Source of the DNA: Syncephalis plumigaleata | Lineage: Eukaryota > Zoopagomycota > Zoopagomycetes > Zoopagales > Piptocephalidaceae | Assembly (NCBI GenBank): GCA_025201365.1 | Contig: JAIXMF010000001.1 | Location: 2,790,001 to 2,854,000 of the forward strand | Direction of reading: 5' to 3' | DNA: 64,000 bases | Shown here: positions 25,313 to 35,015 of the stretch, piece after piece | Position numbering within the stretch: position 1 is the first letter of the stretch | Layout of the letters: every line of letters starts with the position of its first letter | Notes under the pieces: model-generated | What the model was told of the DNA's origin: nothing | What the model saw: the letters and a program-made list of their open reading frames with translations, nothing else | The model's database searches: none | Made by a program: the position numbers and the translations under genes

Positions 25313-26802
25313 TTAAAATAGGTATACTATTGATGCGAATAAAGCAATAGTAAATCCTAAGAAACTTGAACTTGTCCTGTCGAGCAATAGTCTACTGTTA
25401 GATGGCAATGCTGCTGATGCCTCCATTGCACGTAAACCTAAACGAGAAATAGGAACAAAGGAAATGGCCCATACGCAAACGAATGATCATTATTAGTTAG
25501 TATAGTAGAAAGCAAAACAAACAAATACAATCATTCATGTACAACAATGACATAAAATACGAGTAATGAATGCGTGCTACTTACGTCCAGAATTACCGGC
25601 TGCCACTAGAGAAAGCAGTTCACCGTTATCTTGATTTAACGCCCAGATCATGACACCGCCGTAATTATTCTTGCGAACATAGTTGATCTTGACCGCTAAC
25701 TCTGCGGATCATCATAGCTGATGAACGTCTTTGATTTCTCGTTATAAAGCCAGGGTGTCTTGTATTGTCATCCCAGTTACGCTGCCAGCCAGCTCCCTTA
25801 TTCGCACTGGATGTCGACGCTAGAATCTGTTTGGCACGTAGATCCTTCCAGGTCCAAACGCCACCACTACCACCACTGCCACCACTGCCATCGGCACCCG
25901 CGGATTGCGCGACATTCTTATTCTGTGGTCCGTACATACTGGATGGTTTGAGTGGACCTGCAGCAACCGCTGAACGACCGTAGAAAGCCAGTCCCATAAC
26001 AATCTTCTCTCGTGGGAACTTGGCATCGGCCCATGCCTTCGCGGCCGTCGTAAAGCTTGTCGGTGGCTCAGTGCCGCCTTTGGCCGGGTTAAACGGCGCG
26101 TTAGGACCGGTGGTGCTACTCCAAGAGCCGTACACGTCATAGGCCATCACTTGCACGAAGGAGAGTGGTCCCGCGAATGCGCTGACATCCTTCATGGGTC
26201 CTTGGGTCCATCGAACGGTTCCACACGTACGGCAGCCGAGATGTACTTGTCCTTTGGCAACTGTTTGCGCAACTCCCTAAGAAGAGCGAGTAGATTGTTC
26301 GAGTCATCCTTACGACCGGCAACGCCATTGGTCTCACGACCGGGATATTCCCAGTCGATATCGACACCATCCAGATTGTTCTTTGCAACAAAGTCACGTG
26401 TTTGTTGCACAAATTTACTACGTTTATTGGCATCGGCAGCAATGGCGCTGAATGGTGCTGATCCAGACCAGCCACCAATCGAGATGGCTACGCGTACATT
26501 GTGCTTGTGTGCATTCTTCACCAGATCAGCTAGTAGACTCGTTGTCTGAATGGTGGGCGCATACGTGCGAGTGTCGATAAGGGCAAACGCATAGTTGATA
26601 TGGGTGAGCTTGCTGTAGTCAACTTGTTCGGTGGCAATTGTTGACTATTCCAATCGGTGTAGTAGCCGACAACTATACCACTACCCGATGCACGCTTCTG
26701 TAGCGTAGTAACAGCTGCTGTATTCGATTCTAGTTCATTCTGTAGTGCAAGTACAGGGAACAATAGAACGAGCAGTAACTTTAATATATACGAATAGTGC
26801 AT
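25313..26802 (-). CDS. GH18 chitinase, secreted and probably GPI-anchored
   Basis: Family 18 glycoside hydrolase that cuts beta-1,4 N-acetylglucosamine chains. The signal peptide begins MHYSYILKLLLVLLFPVLA (26802). The barrel reads GIVVGYYTDWNSQ, KLTHINYAFALID, VRVAISIGGWSGSAPF and the catalytic motif LDGVDIDWEYPG (DxxDxDWE, intact Glu acid) near 26345-26380, then VQVMAYDVYGSW and GGVMIWALNQDNGELLS. A last small exon (25313-about 25437), joined over a GTAAGT...TTTAG intron, ends with a hydrophobic stretch SFLGFTIALFASIVYLF that looks like a GPI-attachment signal. Four frame changes occur, near 26626, 26200, 25763 and 25707, each repaired by one base in a short run (TT, CCC, AA, TT). They could be assembly errors or an inactivated gene. 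A minus-strand TATA box lies at 26886-26893. Confidence 0.85.
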
Positions 26803-26885
26803 GTTGAGATAGATGATAAATGGTTGGAAAAACGCTTACTTGCAATGAACTTCGAAGAGCATCTGCTCTTGTTGCAAAAATCATC

Positions 26886-26893
26886 TTTATATA
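26886..26893 (-). promoter_or_regulatory. TATA box of the chitinase gene
   Basis: On the minus strand the site reads TATATAAA, 84 bp upstream of the chitinase ATG. Position and sequence fit a core promoter; not experimentally known. Confidence 0.5.
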
Positions 26894-27435
26894 TCGTCTT
26901 CTTTTTGCAAATAATTCACATCGATTAGCATTGACAGTATGCTGCGTGTGTGTTTTTATCGTCGGTTAACATGAATATTTCCGAGACAATACTCATGTTG
27001 TGTTGCTATCCCGTTGGACAGTGCGTAGTAAGGTATATCTCCGATGCTTACCACGGTATCGTTCTACTAATTATGCATTCACACGCGTACACACTTATTG
27101 CATACAATGAACGTGATTAGCTTAGTAACTGTGTATAATATTATCATGTTAATGGAATTGAATAACAGCCTATCACGCTGATTGGTCTACCACTCGTATA
27201 GATAACGATGAAAAACTACTATGCGGTAGTTATTCCCGATATACATTGGATGAATTCACATGCGTATTAGACTGAACGGATGTCCTAGCACATACGATAT
27301 AGGATAAGCAACGAGTAGTCAACATTGTAATTCGCATTCAACAATCATGCTAACTGATTATGTTATAATAGAAGCATACTATTTAAAACTGTAATCATTC
27401 TGTTCTTGAACACTAAATAAAATACAAAAGCAGCA
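26894..27435. other. Divergent intergenic region, nothing recognisable
   Basis: About 540 bp between the chitinase promoter and the kinase-like gene. AT-rich, no repeat or RNA gene seen. Confidence 0.4.
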
Positions 27436-28997
27436 ATGCAAATACCAATAGGCTTGCCAAAACGTGTACGACCCATTAAGCATCAATCGATTTGTACTTT
27501 TACGAGTATGGTATAGGAAACGTGTAGTATTACCCATTATAGATGGTGTAGTTGTTCACCTACATAGAGAACTAGATTATATGTTTTTCTATACAGAATG
27601 CAAATTGATACGTAAATGGAATCCATGTTGCAGCATTTCACTAGCCTGATGAATTATTTACCATATTTAAGATGGTCATCGCTCGATGGAAAGTCGACGA
27701 CAAGCATTGTTTCTACTCATTCTAGATACTTCCTTCCTCCCGCTACTTATAATGCAGTATTCTGTTTTCTTTATAATTTTTACGACTTACTATTGTGCAT
27801 TTGTGTGTTACGCGATACCAAGCGGACCTCACATTATATCGAGTGAGTGGCGATAGCTCGTAAAGTAGCTAGCTATCCCGGCACTAATCCATGCAAGTGT
27901 AGGTGTCAAAAACTACGTCCAATATGGTAATGCAAATCCTGCTGCAGCACTAGGACAACCAGGTCTTTCCATAAATCCCACACCGTATGACAGACCAAAT
28001 ATTCGTTACTACGGTGCAACCTACAATGGCGTGGATGCGAAAATTCATTGCGATGATGGTAGTCCAACAGATATGAACTTGCTTTTTGCCTATAATGTAA
28101 GTGATCGTAGTATAATTGTTATGGATCAAGAAGCGATGCAAATGGTTATTCATTATACTATACCTCCAGACACTTTACAATGCAGTCAAGAGTGGAAAAT
28201 ACAATGCAATAGGCAGGCCATACGTTAGCATTCCTCTGCATCGATTCAGCCATATGAATCGACCATGCTTTGTCATTGAAAACGAGTGCACCGTATCATT
28301 AAAGCAATACTACGCGGGAAAGAGTATAGGTGCCATACTTAATGATTTACCTCAAATTACCATACAAATCTTGAAAGGTATACGCATACACGTTAAATTA
28401 CTTGAATTACGCGATACTAATCGATTGCCGATGCTCGACTAATCTCAATAGGACTTGTGCTTATGCATCAAGCAGGTTTGACCAACAATTATATAGACCA
28501 AGAATGTAGGATTATTCTCTTGCATCATTTCTCGCATTATTACTAACTTTCGCCGTTTCTCTTCCTTTCTCTTCTCTATAGCTATTTGCATAAAGAATGC
28601 AAAGAGCTTTAGTCCAACGGCGTTTATTCGCGATTTCAGCTCTGTAAAGCCACTGATATACGAGGGAAGGAACAAAGTAGCTCCGGAAACACTCGATGGA
28701 ACTACCTTTTTGTTCGAATCACCAGAGGACGGGAGCGGTATAATGGGAGATCGACGAAAGGTTGATACGTGGCTTGTCGGTGTGGTTGTTTGTCAAACGC
28801 TAGTTCAAGAGGAAATCGTCTGGGAGTATAATCCGTATGACTGGCCAGTGGAGACAGTTTTAAATGAAGTGAAATGGCCCACCGATATTTTATCGGCTGG
28901 AAAAGTGGACAACATACGTAAATTGCTGAAAGAACTGATGACACGCGATGTCAATACCCGACATACACCGGAAACATTAGTGGGTCTTTATCACTAG
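27436..28997 (+). CDS. Kinase-like protein with degenerate catalytic motifs (pseudokinase)
   Basis: Not assignable by name, but the C-terminal half is a protein-kinase fold. The hinge looks like PCFVIENECTVSL (near 28262). The catalytic-loop region reads ILKGLVLMHQAG then TNNYIDQESICI over an intron, where a kinase has HRDIKPEN. The metal-binding motif is FIRDFSSV instead of DFG. The APE helix is kept as NKVAPETLDG and the helix after it as RKVDTWLVGVVVCQTLV. Loss of the HRD Asp and the DFG Gly argues against ordinary catalysis. The N-terminal half (27436-27845) is unrecognised, with a hydrophobic stretch (FCFLYNFYDLLLCICVL). Several introns are supported (about 27842-27907, 28098-28186, 28377-28450, 28506-28579). 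Frame changes near 27455, 27614 and 27912 sit in A runs. A related gene lies at 52.2-53.2 kb. Confidence 0.6.
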
Positions 28998-29394
28998 ATT
29001 ATACAAGTATACTCTACCGTTTACTATACGAGTACTAGTTAAATTGTGTACAATGGTTATGATACTCATTATTGCTGCTGCTGCTACTACTGGCACAAGA
29101 ACTGCAATTCTGTATAGAATAATGGTATACAATTGTAATAAAGCTGGTTCACATAGAGATTTCCCTTAATTGTAGCATTAGGAAAACTATTTTACAATTC
29201 AAGTTGTCGTCCAGTTTCTCCCATGTATTCTAGGATAAATTTATCGCTAACTGCTCTCCATAAATGGTCGACGACCTTGAAATAATTGTTGCCTTGCTAA
29301 TTTCTATAAAAAAACTCCCATCAATGGTATAATGAACGTAGCATAATATTCTATTAGCTGAAGGAAAATAATAATGCAACATACTCAACCGACA
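28998..29394. other. Spacer left of the tandem duplication
   Basis: AT-rich, about 400 bp, with a (GCT)n run near 29068-29082 and an AATAAAGC polyadenylation-like site at 29137. A minus-strand open frame at 29230-29439 (70 codons) crosses the left border of the duplication; I do not recognise it and cannot support it as a gene. Confidence 0.35.
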
Positions 29395-29484
29395 ATCGGT
29401 GTTAACATTGTCAATCCATTCTAGTGCACATGTGATCATTGAGATTTCTACTTGGAACTACACGAATAAACATCCGATCCAGCA

Positions 29485-29727
29485 TTGTTGCATCATGCTA
29501 CATCATTCAATACTTCCATTTATCCCTATGTCGTAATGATCCTAAATCAATCGAGCCAATCCAAGCCGTCTTTCTTGTTTAAGCAGTTCTTCGATAATAC
29601 AAACAAGGAGTGTGAGTATTTGACAATAAATTGCGCTGGGTTATTGATGGCACAGTGTGTCTATGCGAATTCCATTAGGAACACTGCCAATTATAGCAGT
29701 GGTATATCCATTTTTACAAAGCTCTAA
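29485..29727 (+). CDS. Possible 80-aa reading frame, unknown
   Basis: An open frame with protein-like composition (SFLFKQFFDNTNKECEYLTI) that is also open in the right copy (31313-31555). The copies differ at three or four codons, and those changes are all amino-acid altering, which argues against strong selection. It might be an exon of a gene, an old gene remnant or chance. No domain is recognised. Confidence 0.2.
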   Translation: MLHHATSFNTSIYPYVVMILNQSSQSKPSFLFKQFFDNTNKECEYLTINCAGLLMAQCVYANSIRNTANYSSGISIFTKL

Positions 29728-30182
29728 TTGAATGGCATGCCAATGTGCCATGTAGCATGACAGCTGTAACATTCCGCAAACAAAGCGGCACTAGTATCAT
29801 GTAATATTTACAAAGGCGACGATTGACTACGCTAATACCAACTTGCAATGCCAACACGCAATAGACAATGCAAGCAGCCATTCTATGGTGATATATGTCT
29901 GTACACACATACGCACAATACAGTCAATCCACCGTGTTATATTTTTATATTTATGATTCTACACGATAATGCTTGCTTCCCACGTCTTATCCTAATGCGA
30001 CACTTGCTATTGTTTACAGAATGTCTACGATTAATGAATGGGTAAATTTCTCGATTGTCTTGATAGTCTGTCGACTTGAATAATTCCAAAAATGTCTGCA
30101 CTGGGTCCATCTCCATTGCACCACGATAGATTGTCATAGATTCGGCTTTGCTATCCTACAAGTTCATCCCCAACCTGGACAT

Positions 30183-30190
30183 TATAAAAA
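30183..30190 (+). promoter_or_regulatory. TATA box of secreted-peptide gene, copy 1
   Basis: TATAAAAA 172 bp upstream of the peptide ATG, implying a 5' leader of about 140 nt. Identical in the second copy at 32011-32018. Confidence 0.65.
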
Positions 30191-30354
30191 GGCCATCGTT
30201 CATCGGCATGAAGAGGACTTATCATCACACACAACCAACAATATCAGCTCTCTTGTCTAGTCAACTGTTTATACAATATTTCAGCTACATAAGCTAAACA
30301 CACTGTCTCATAATCAACACCAGCCGATCAGCCTACCAACTAATTAATATCAAC

Positions 30355-30543
30355 ATGAAGTTCTCCACTGTCATCTTCGCTGCTGCCGCCATCCTCATTG
30401 CCGCCGCTTCCGCCGAGGCTAGCCCTGGTTTCACCAAGCCACCCACTGCTGGTACCTCCTGCGCTGCCGGAACTCCACCAACTGGCGGTCTTACCTGTCA
30501 ACCAAGCGGTGATGGCACTGGCAACTGGACCTGGCGCTACTAG
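30355..30543 (+). CDS. Small secreted peptide (62 aa), copy 1, unknown family
   Basis: Unrecognised. Begins with a clear signal peptide (MKFSTVIFAAAAILIAAASA) with a likely cut after ASA, leaving about 42 residues: EASPGFTKPPTAGTSCAAG and so on. The mature part is rich in Pro, Thr and Gly, has exactly two cysteines (one possible disulfide), and ends in an aromatic NWTWRY that includes one N-glycosylation sequon (NWT). The codons are C-ending and strongly biased compared with AT-rich surroundings, the pattern expected of very highly expressed genes. It has a TATA box at 30183, a long leader, and a polyadenylation signal AATAAA at 30659. The coding sequence is identical to copy 2 although the flanks differ at about 1.5%. 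Could be a hydrophobin-like coat protein, an effector or a signalling peptide; nothing decides this. Confidence 0.75.
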   Translation: MKFSTVIFAAAAILIAAASAEASPGFTKPPTAGTSCAAGTPPTGGLTCQPSGDGTGNWTWRY

Positions 30544-31047
30544 ACCTAATCTGCATTGGCAGATTGATCATAGCAGTTTATTGAAGAATATCTGACATGC
30601 CTCATTACTTTGACTAATCGAGTCTGGTCCTATATACATATACACATATACATCTTGTAATAAACTGCATTGATATATTCAAACTATATATATACTACGA
30701 TGTCAAATTATCACATTGATAAGTTGCTCTAATTATCCAATATGTTCAAATATACATCAATATTGAGCTAAACTAAATCTATTGTATTCTATTGTATTCG
30801 TTTAATGCTCATATGAATGAACAGATGGATCGTGTCACTCGATGCTAATGTTAATGTCTATCAATGTGCATGTCCCATATTACAAACGATCAATGCTTCA
30901 TGTGCCACGATTGAAGGGTATGACGTCGGAACTGAATTGACAACCATTGTTGCGTCAGCACTTGTTTCCTCCATTCATCCAGTACTTGTCCGATCACTAC
31001 AACCACCACCACAACAACAACAACAACAACAGCACTTGTTATTCACA

Positions 31048-31222
31048 ATGACTACGGTACTTAAGGCAGGCGAGGTTGATCTTGGTGTAAGTATGATGTC
31101 ATAGCTATCTGCTACTTGCACTAGTATTGCTGTATATTGATGACAATCGTGTCTTGTAGACCACCATCATGGCGGTAGAATTTGAAGGCGGTGTCATTGT
31201 CGCTGCCGATTCTCGTACCACG
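31048..31222 (+). pseudogene. Truncated 5' copy of proteasome beta-1 gene
   Basis: Left-over of the tandem duplication. It repeats exon 1 ([13 protein letters not shown]), the first intron and the start of exon 2 ([20 protein letters not shown]), and then ends at the duplication junction, after which the frame runs about 15 more codons into unrelated sequence before a stop. It keeps the active-site threonine but none of the rest of the fold. The complete gene is 1.84 kb to the right. It still has the same upstream sequence and may be transcribed. Confidence 0.9.
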
Positions 31223-31312
31223 ATCGGTGTTAACATTGTCAATCCATTCCAGTACACATGTGATCATTGAGATTTCTACTTGGAACTACACGAATAAACA
31301 TCCGATCCAGCA

Positions 31313-31555
31313 TTGTTGCATCATGCTACATCATTCAATGCTTCCATTTATCTTTATGTCGTAATGATCCTAAATCAATCGAGCCAATCCAAGTCGTCTT
31401 TCTTGTTTAAGCAGTTCTTCGATAATACAAACAAGGAGTGTGAGTATTTGACAATAAATTGCGCTGGGTTATTGATGGCACAGTGTGTCTATGCGAATTC
31501 CATTAGGAACACTGCCAATTATAGCAGTGGTATATCCATTTTTACAAAGCTCTAA
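31313..31555 (+). CDS. Possible 80-aa reading frame, right copy
   Basis: Duplicate of the open frame at 29485-29727, with a few amino-acid differences. Same doubts apply; listed because it has stayed open. Confidence 0.2.
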   Translation: MLHHATSFNASIYLYVVMILNQSSQSKSSFLFKQFFDNTNKECEYLTINCAGLLMAQCVYANSIRNTANYSSGISIFTKL

Positions 31556-32010
31556 TTGAATGGCATGCCAACGTGCCATGTAGCATGACAGCTGTAACAT
31601 TCCGCAAACAAAGCGGCACTAGTATCATGTAATATTTACAAAGGCGACGATTGACTACGCTAATACCAACTTGCAATGCCAACACGCAATAGACAATGCA
31701 AGCAGCCATTCTATGGTGATATATGTCTGTACACACATACGCACAATACAGTCAATCCACCGTGTTATATTTTTATATTTATGATTCTACACGATAATGC
31801 TTGCTTCCCACGTCTTATCCTAATGCGACACTTGCTATTATTTACAGAATGTCTACAATTAATGAATGGGTAAATTTCTCGATTGTCTCGATAGTCTGTC
31901 GACTTGAATAATTCCAAAAATGTCTGCACTGGGTCCATCTCCATTGCACCACGATAGATTGTCATAGATTCGGCTTTGCTATCCTACAAGTTCATTCCCA
32001 ACCTGGACAT

Positions 32011-32018
32011 TATAAAAA
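32011..32018 (+). promoter_or_regulatory. TATA box of secreted-peptide gene, copy 2
   Basis: TATAAAAA 172 bp upstream of the second peptide ATG, same spacing as copy 1. Confidence 0.65.
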
Positions 32019-32182
32019 GGCCATCGTTCATCGGCATGAAGAGGACTTATCATCACACACAACCAACAATATCAGCTCTCTTGTCTAGTCAACTGTTTAT
32101 ACATTATTGCAGCTACATAAGCTAAACACACTGTCTCATAATCAACACCAGCCGATCAGCCAACCAACTAATTAATATCAAC

Positions 32183-32371
32183 ATGAAGTTCTCCACTGTC
32201 ATCTTCGCTGCTGCCGCCATCCTCATTGCCGCCGCTTCCGCCGAGGCTAGCCCTGGTTTCACCAAGCCACCCACTGCTGGTACCTCCTGCGCTGCCGGAA
32301 CTCCACCAACTGGCGGTCTTACCTGTCAACCAAGCGGTGATGGCACTGGCAACTGGACCTGGCGCTACTAG
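32183..32371 (+). CDS. Small secreted peptide (62 aa), copy 2
   Basis: Nucleotide-identical coding copy of the gene at 30355-30543, with the same TATA spacing and an AATAAA signal at 32487. Signal peptide, two cysteines, Pro/Thr/Gly-rich core and NWTWRY end as described there. Both copies look fully functional, so the dose of this peptide is probably doubled. With only 189 bp compared, identity does not by itself prove selection or gene conversion. Confidence 0.75.
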   Translation: MKFSTVIFAAAAILIAAASAEASPGFTKPPTAGTSCAAGTPPTGGLTCQPSGDGTGNWTWRY

Positions 32372-32883
32372 ACCTAATCTGCATTGGCAGATTGATCATA
32401 GCAGTTTATTGAAGAATATCTGACATGCCTCATTACTTCGACTAATCGAGTCTGGTCCTATATACATATACACATATACATCTTGTAATAAACTGCATTG
32501 ATATATTCAAACTATATATATACTACGATGTCAAATTATCACATTGATCAGTTGCTCTAATTATCCAATATATTCAAATATACATCAATATTGAGCTAAA
32601 CTAAATCTATTGTATTCTATTGTATTCGTTTAATGCTCATATGAATGAGCTACAATAAATGAACAGATGGATCGTGTCACTCGATGTTAATGCTAATGTC
32701 TATCAATGTGCATGTCCCATATTACAAATGATCAATGCTTCATGTGCCACCATTGAAGGGTATGACGTCGGAACTGAATTGACAACCATTGTTGCGTCAG
32801 CACTTGTTTCCTCCATTCATCCAGTACTTGTCCGATCACTACAACCACCACCACCACAACAACAACAGCACTTGTTATTCACA

Positions 32884-33889
32884 ATGACTACGGTACTTAA
32901 GGCAGGCGAGGTTGATCTTGGTGTAAGTATGACGCCGTAGCTATATGCTACTTGCACTAGTATTGCTGTATATTGATGACAATCGTGTCTTGTAGACCAC
33001 CATCATGGCGGTAGAATTTGAAGGCGGTGTCATTGTCGCTGCCGATTCTCGTACCACGACTGGTGCTTATATTGCCAATCGAGTTACGGACAAACTTACA
33101 AAGGTGCACGATCGCATCTACTGCTGTCGATCGGGCTCAGCTGCCGATACACAGGCTGTAGCCGATATCGTTCACTACTATTTGCAACTATTCAGGTAAT
33201 GCGCTAGATCAAAACAATCTCGCTAAATAGCCACACGTTATTAACTGCTCGACGATTGTTTGGTATAGCGTGCAGCATGGCGAGGTACCAACAACGAAAG
33301 TAGCCGCATCGCTCTTCCAAGAACTATGCTACAAGAATAAGGATAATCTAAGCGCTGGTATTATTGTTGCTGGATGGGATGCGCAACATGGCGGTCAAGT
33401 ATACGGCATTCCTTTGGGTGGCTCGCTACACCGTCAACCATTCGCAATTGGCGGTAATATACATGATGCTTAATACTATTATTAATGAGCGCTAATAGCA
33501 ACGATCTGCATAATACACATATACACATATACACGTATATATGCACATATAGGTTCCGGATCTACCTACATCTACGGTTATTGTGATTCCGCCTACAGGG
33601 AGAATATGTCGCGTGATGAATGCGTTGAATTCACCAAGAATGGCAAGTGTTTTACGTTTTATTATACTTTGTATTATTCGTTACTAATCTCTATCAAATA
33701 AATAGCCGTTGCATTGGCTATGGCACGCGATGGATCATCGGGCGGTGTGATTCGACTTGCTATTATCACGAAGGAGGGCGTTGAGCGATTATTTATAGCG
33801 GGCAACGATCTTCCCCGTAAGTATATGTCATCGTGTTCATACAAGTAGACACTGACCATATTTCACGATTAGAGCACTATGAAGGATAA
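32884..33889 (+). CDS. PRE3: 20S proteasome subunit beta-1 (Pre3/PSMB6)
   Basis: Catalytic subunit with caspase-like (post-acidic) activity in the inner ring of the 20S core. The short propeptide [13 protein letters not shown] is followed, after an intron at about 32921-32995, by the mature N-terminus [20 protein letters not shown], with Thr1 as nucleophile and the conserved Asp (AADSR). Then come [58 protein letters not shown], the glycine loop [13 protein letters not shown]-type segment (over an intron at about 33458-33552), and [20 protein letters not shown]. It ends LPQHYEG with a stop at 33887-33889. All exons are in frame. The 5' leader contains a CAA/CAG repeat that differs in length from the duplicated fragment upstream. 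Only this copy is complete. Confidence 0.95.
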
Positions 33890-34088
33890 TTCAACATTTG
33901 TGTATCAAGTCTATCCGATGAAAGGCATTGGCAGTAACTGCGTTCTATTTAGCAATGCGTAAAAGACCATTTATCGATTGAATAGCAATAAAGCTGGTAG
34001 CCATAGGCTTTCTTTTTCACGTAACATTCTTTTAAACGTGTTTGTTTATAGTTTATAAAATAAGGGAAACCTCATGAGATTTACTCGT

Positions 34089-34750
34089 TTATTGTTTTGG
34101 CTCCTTGAAGTTTTCTGGATCCTGAAGTATTGAACAAATATATACATATACATGTACGTATATAATCAATTATTATAGAGATTAGACGCATTTCATGACA
34201 ATAGTAGTAGCACACTTCTTACCGTGTATTGCTTGGCCCATAGCATCGATGGAATAAATCCACGTGGTGGAGTATGTCGCCACTAGTTAATACATATGAT
34301 AAACAAACGAATAATTAGCTCACGTATTATTTATATATATACATATATATATGTGTATATGTATGTATATTGTAGATCCACCATAAGAGTTCATTCTACT
34401 TACTTCACGTTCTGCCGAGTAACGCCAGATCAAAGTAGTGATGCCAGCCACGCCCAAACCGACAATGAACGTGTTACGCTTCCAGTTGGTTGGATTCACC
34501 CACCAACCACCTGCTGGTGACCTGTAGAAGACAAGTGTACGAGAGGAGTGTTAGCTATCGGTGTATACAGCCGTAGATACGGCTCTGTATTTTGTTTTGT
34601 TTATATTATCGAGTACAACTTACCATACTTGTTTAGGATAGGGATAACGCGGACCTGCACCCTAGATGAACGTGAGTAGGCCGTCCAGTCAACGTCATTA
34701 GCACGACAAACACTTTTGCACACTTGATCTAGTCCGTTCGTACATACCAT
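34089..34750 (-). CDS. Small single-pass membrane protein, probably mitochondrial inner membrane
   Basis: Reconstructed from five exons: a first exon of only the ATG (34748-34750), then GAGPRYPYPKQVW, SPAGGWWVNPTNWKRNTFIV with one membrane segment (FIVGLGVAGITTLIWRYSAE), WRHTPPRGFIPSMLWAKQYT and DPENFKEPKQ to the stop at 34089. The pattern PYPK-VWSP-GGWW, one membrane helix and a C-terminal P-S-WAKQ is one I recall from small fungal mitochondrial proteins, probably an accessory subunit of respiratory complex I, but I cannot name the subunit. All joins keep frame and use GT-AG sites. A 3-nt coding first exon makes the start less certain. Confidence 0.55.
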
Positions 34751-35015
34751 GATACACTATCGCTATTTGATAGAATAGAAATGGAATATGAAAAAGTAAA
34801 TGGGAAGTAATAGTGAAAAGAAAGAGCACGAATAAAAGTTACGCGATTGTCCACACACACACATACATTATTAACTAATTTATATTGCATTACATTCTGT
34901 TAATACAATTATCATTGATGATACATGTGTACATGCATGGTATAGGCAAGTTAATGAGATTTATTCACCTAAGCAAAAGACGAATAGTAAAATAGTAGAC
35001 GATGATGCTAATCAT

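Larger units (their letters stand above)
29395..31222. repeat. Tandem duplication, left copy (1,828 bp)
   Basis: The segment is repeated head to tail at 31223-33059 with about 98.5% identity by eye. It carries a TATA-driven secreted-peptide gene and the 5' end of the proteasome beta-1 gene. The junction at 31222/31223 fuses the beta-1 coding sequence (ending CGTACCACGA) to the left-border sequence (TCGGTGTTAAC). No terminal repeats or target-site duplication are seen and the borders share only a base or two, so this looks like a simple segmental duplication rather than a mobile element. Confidence 0.95.
31223..33059. repeat. Tandem duplication, right copy (about 1,837 bp)
   Basis: Right copy of the unit at 29395-31222, offset 1,828 bp over most of its length and 1,842 bp after a 14-bp insertion/deletion near 32650. 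A CAA-repeat length difference in the beta-1 5' leader accounts for the remaining size change. Differences are mostly transitions spread over non-coding parts. The right copy runs on into the complete proteasome gene. Confidence 0.95.

Noticed and set aside
29395-33059. A transposon or LTR element as the cause of the 1.83 kb repeat
   Set aside because: No inverted or long terminal repeats, no target-site duplication, no element protein; the borders fall inside a host gene and a spacer, as in a plain tandem duplication.
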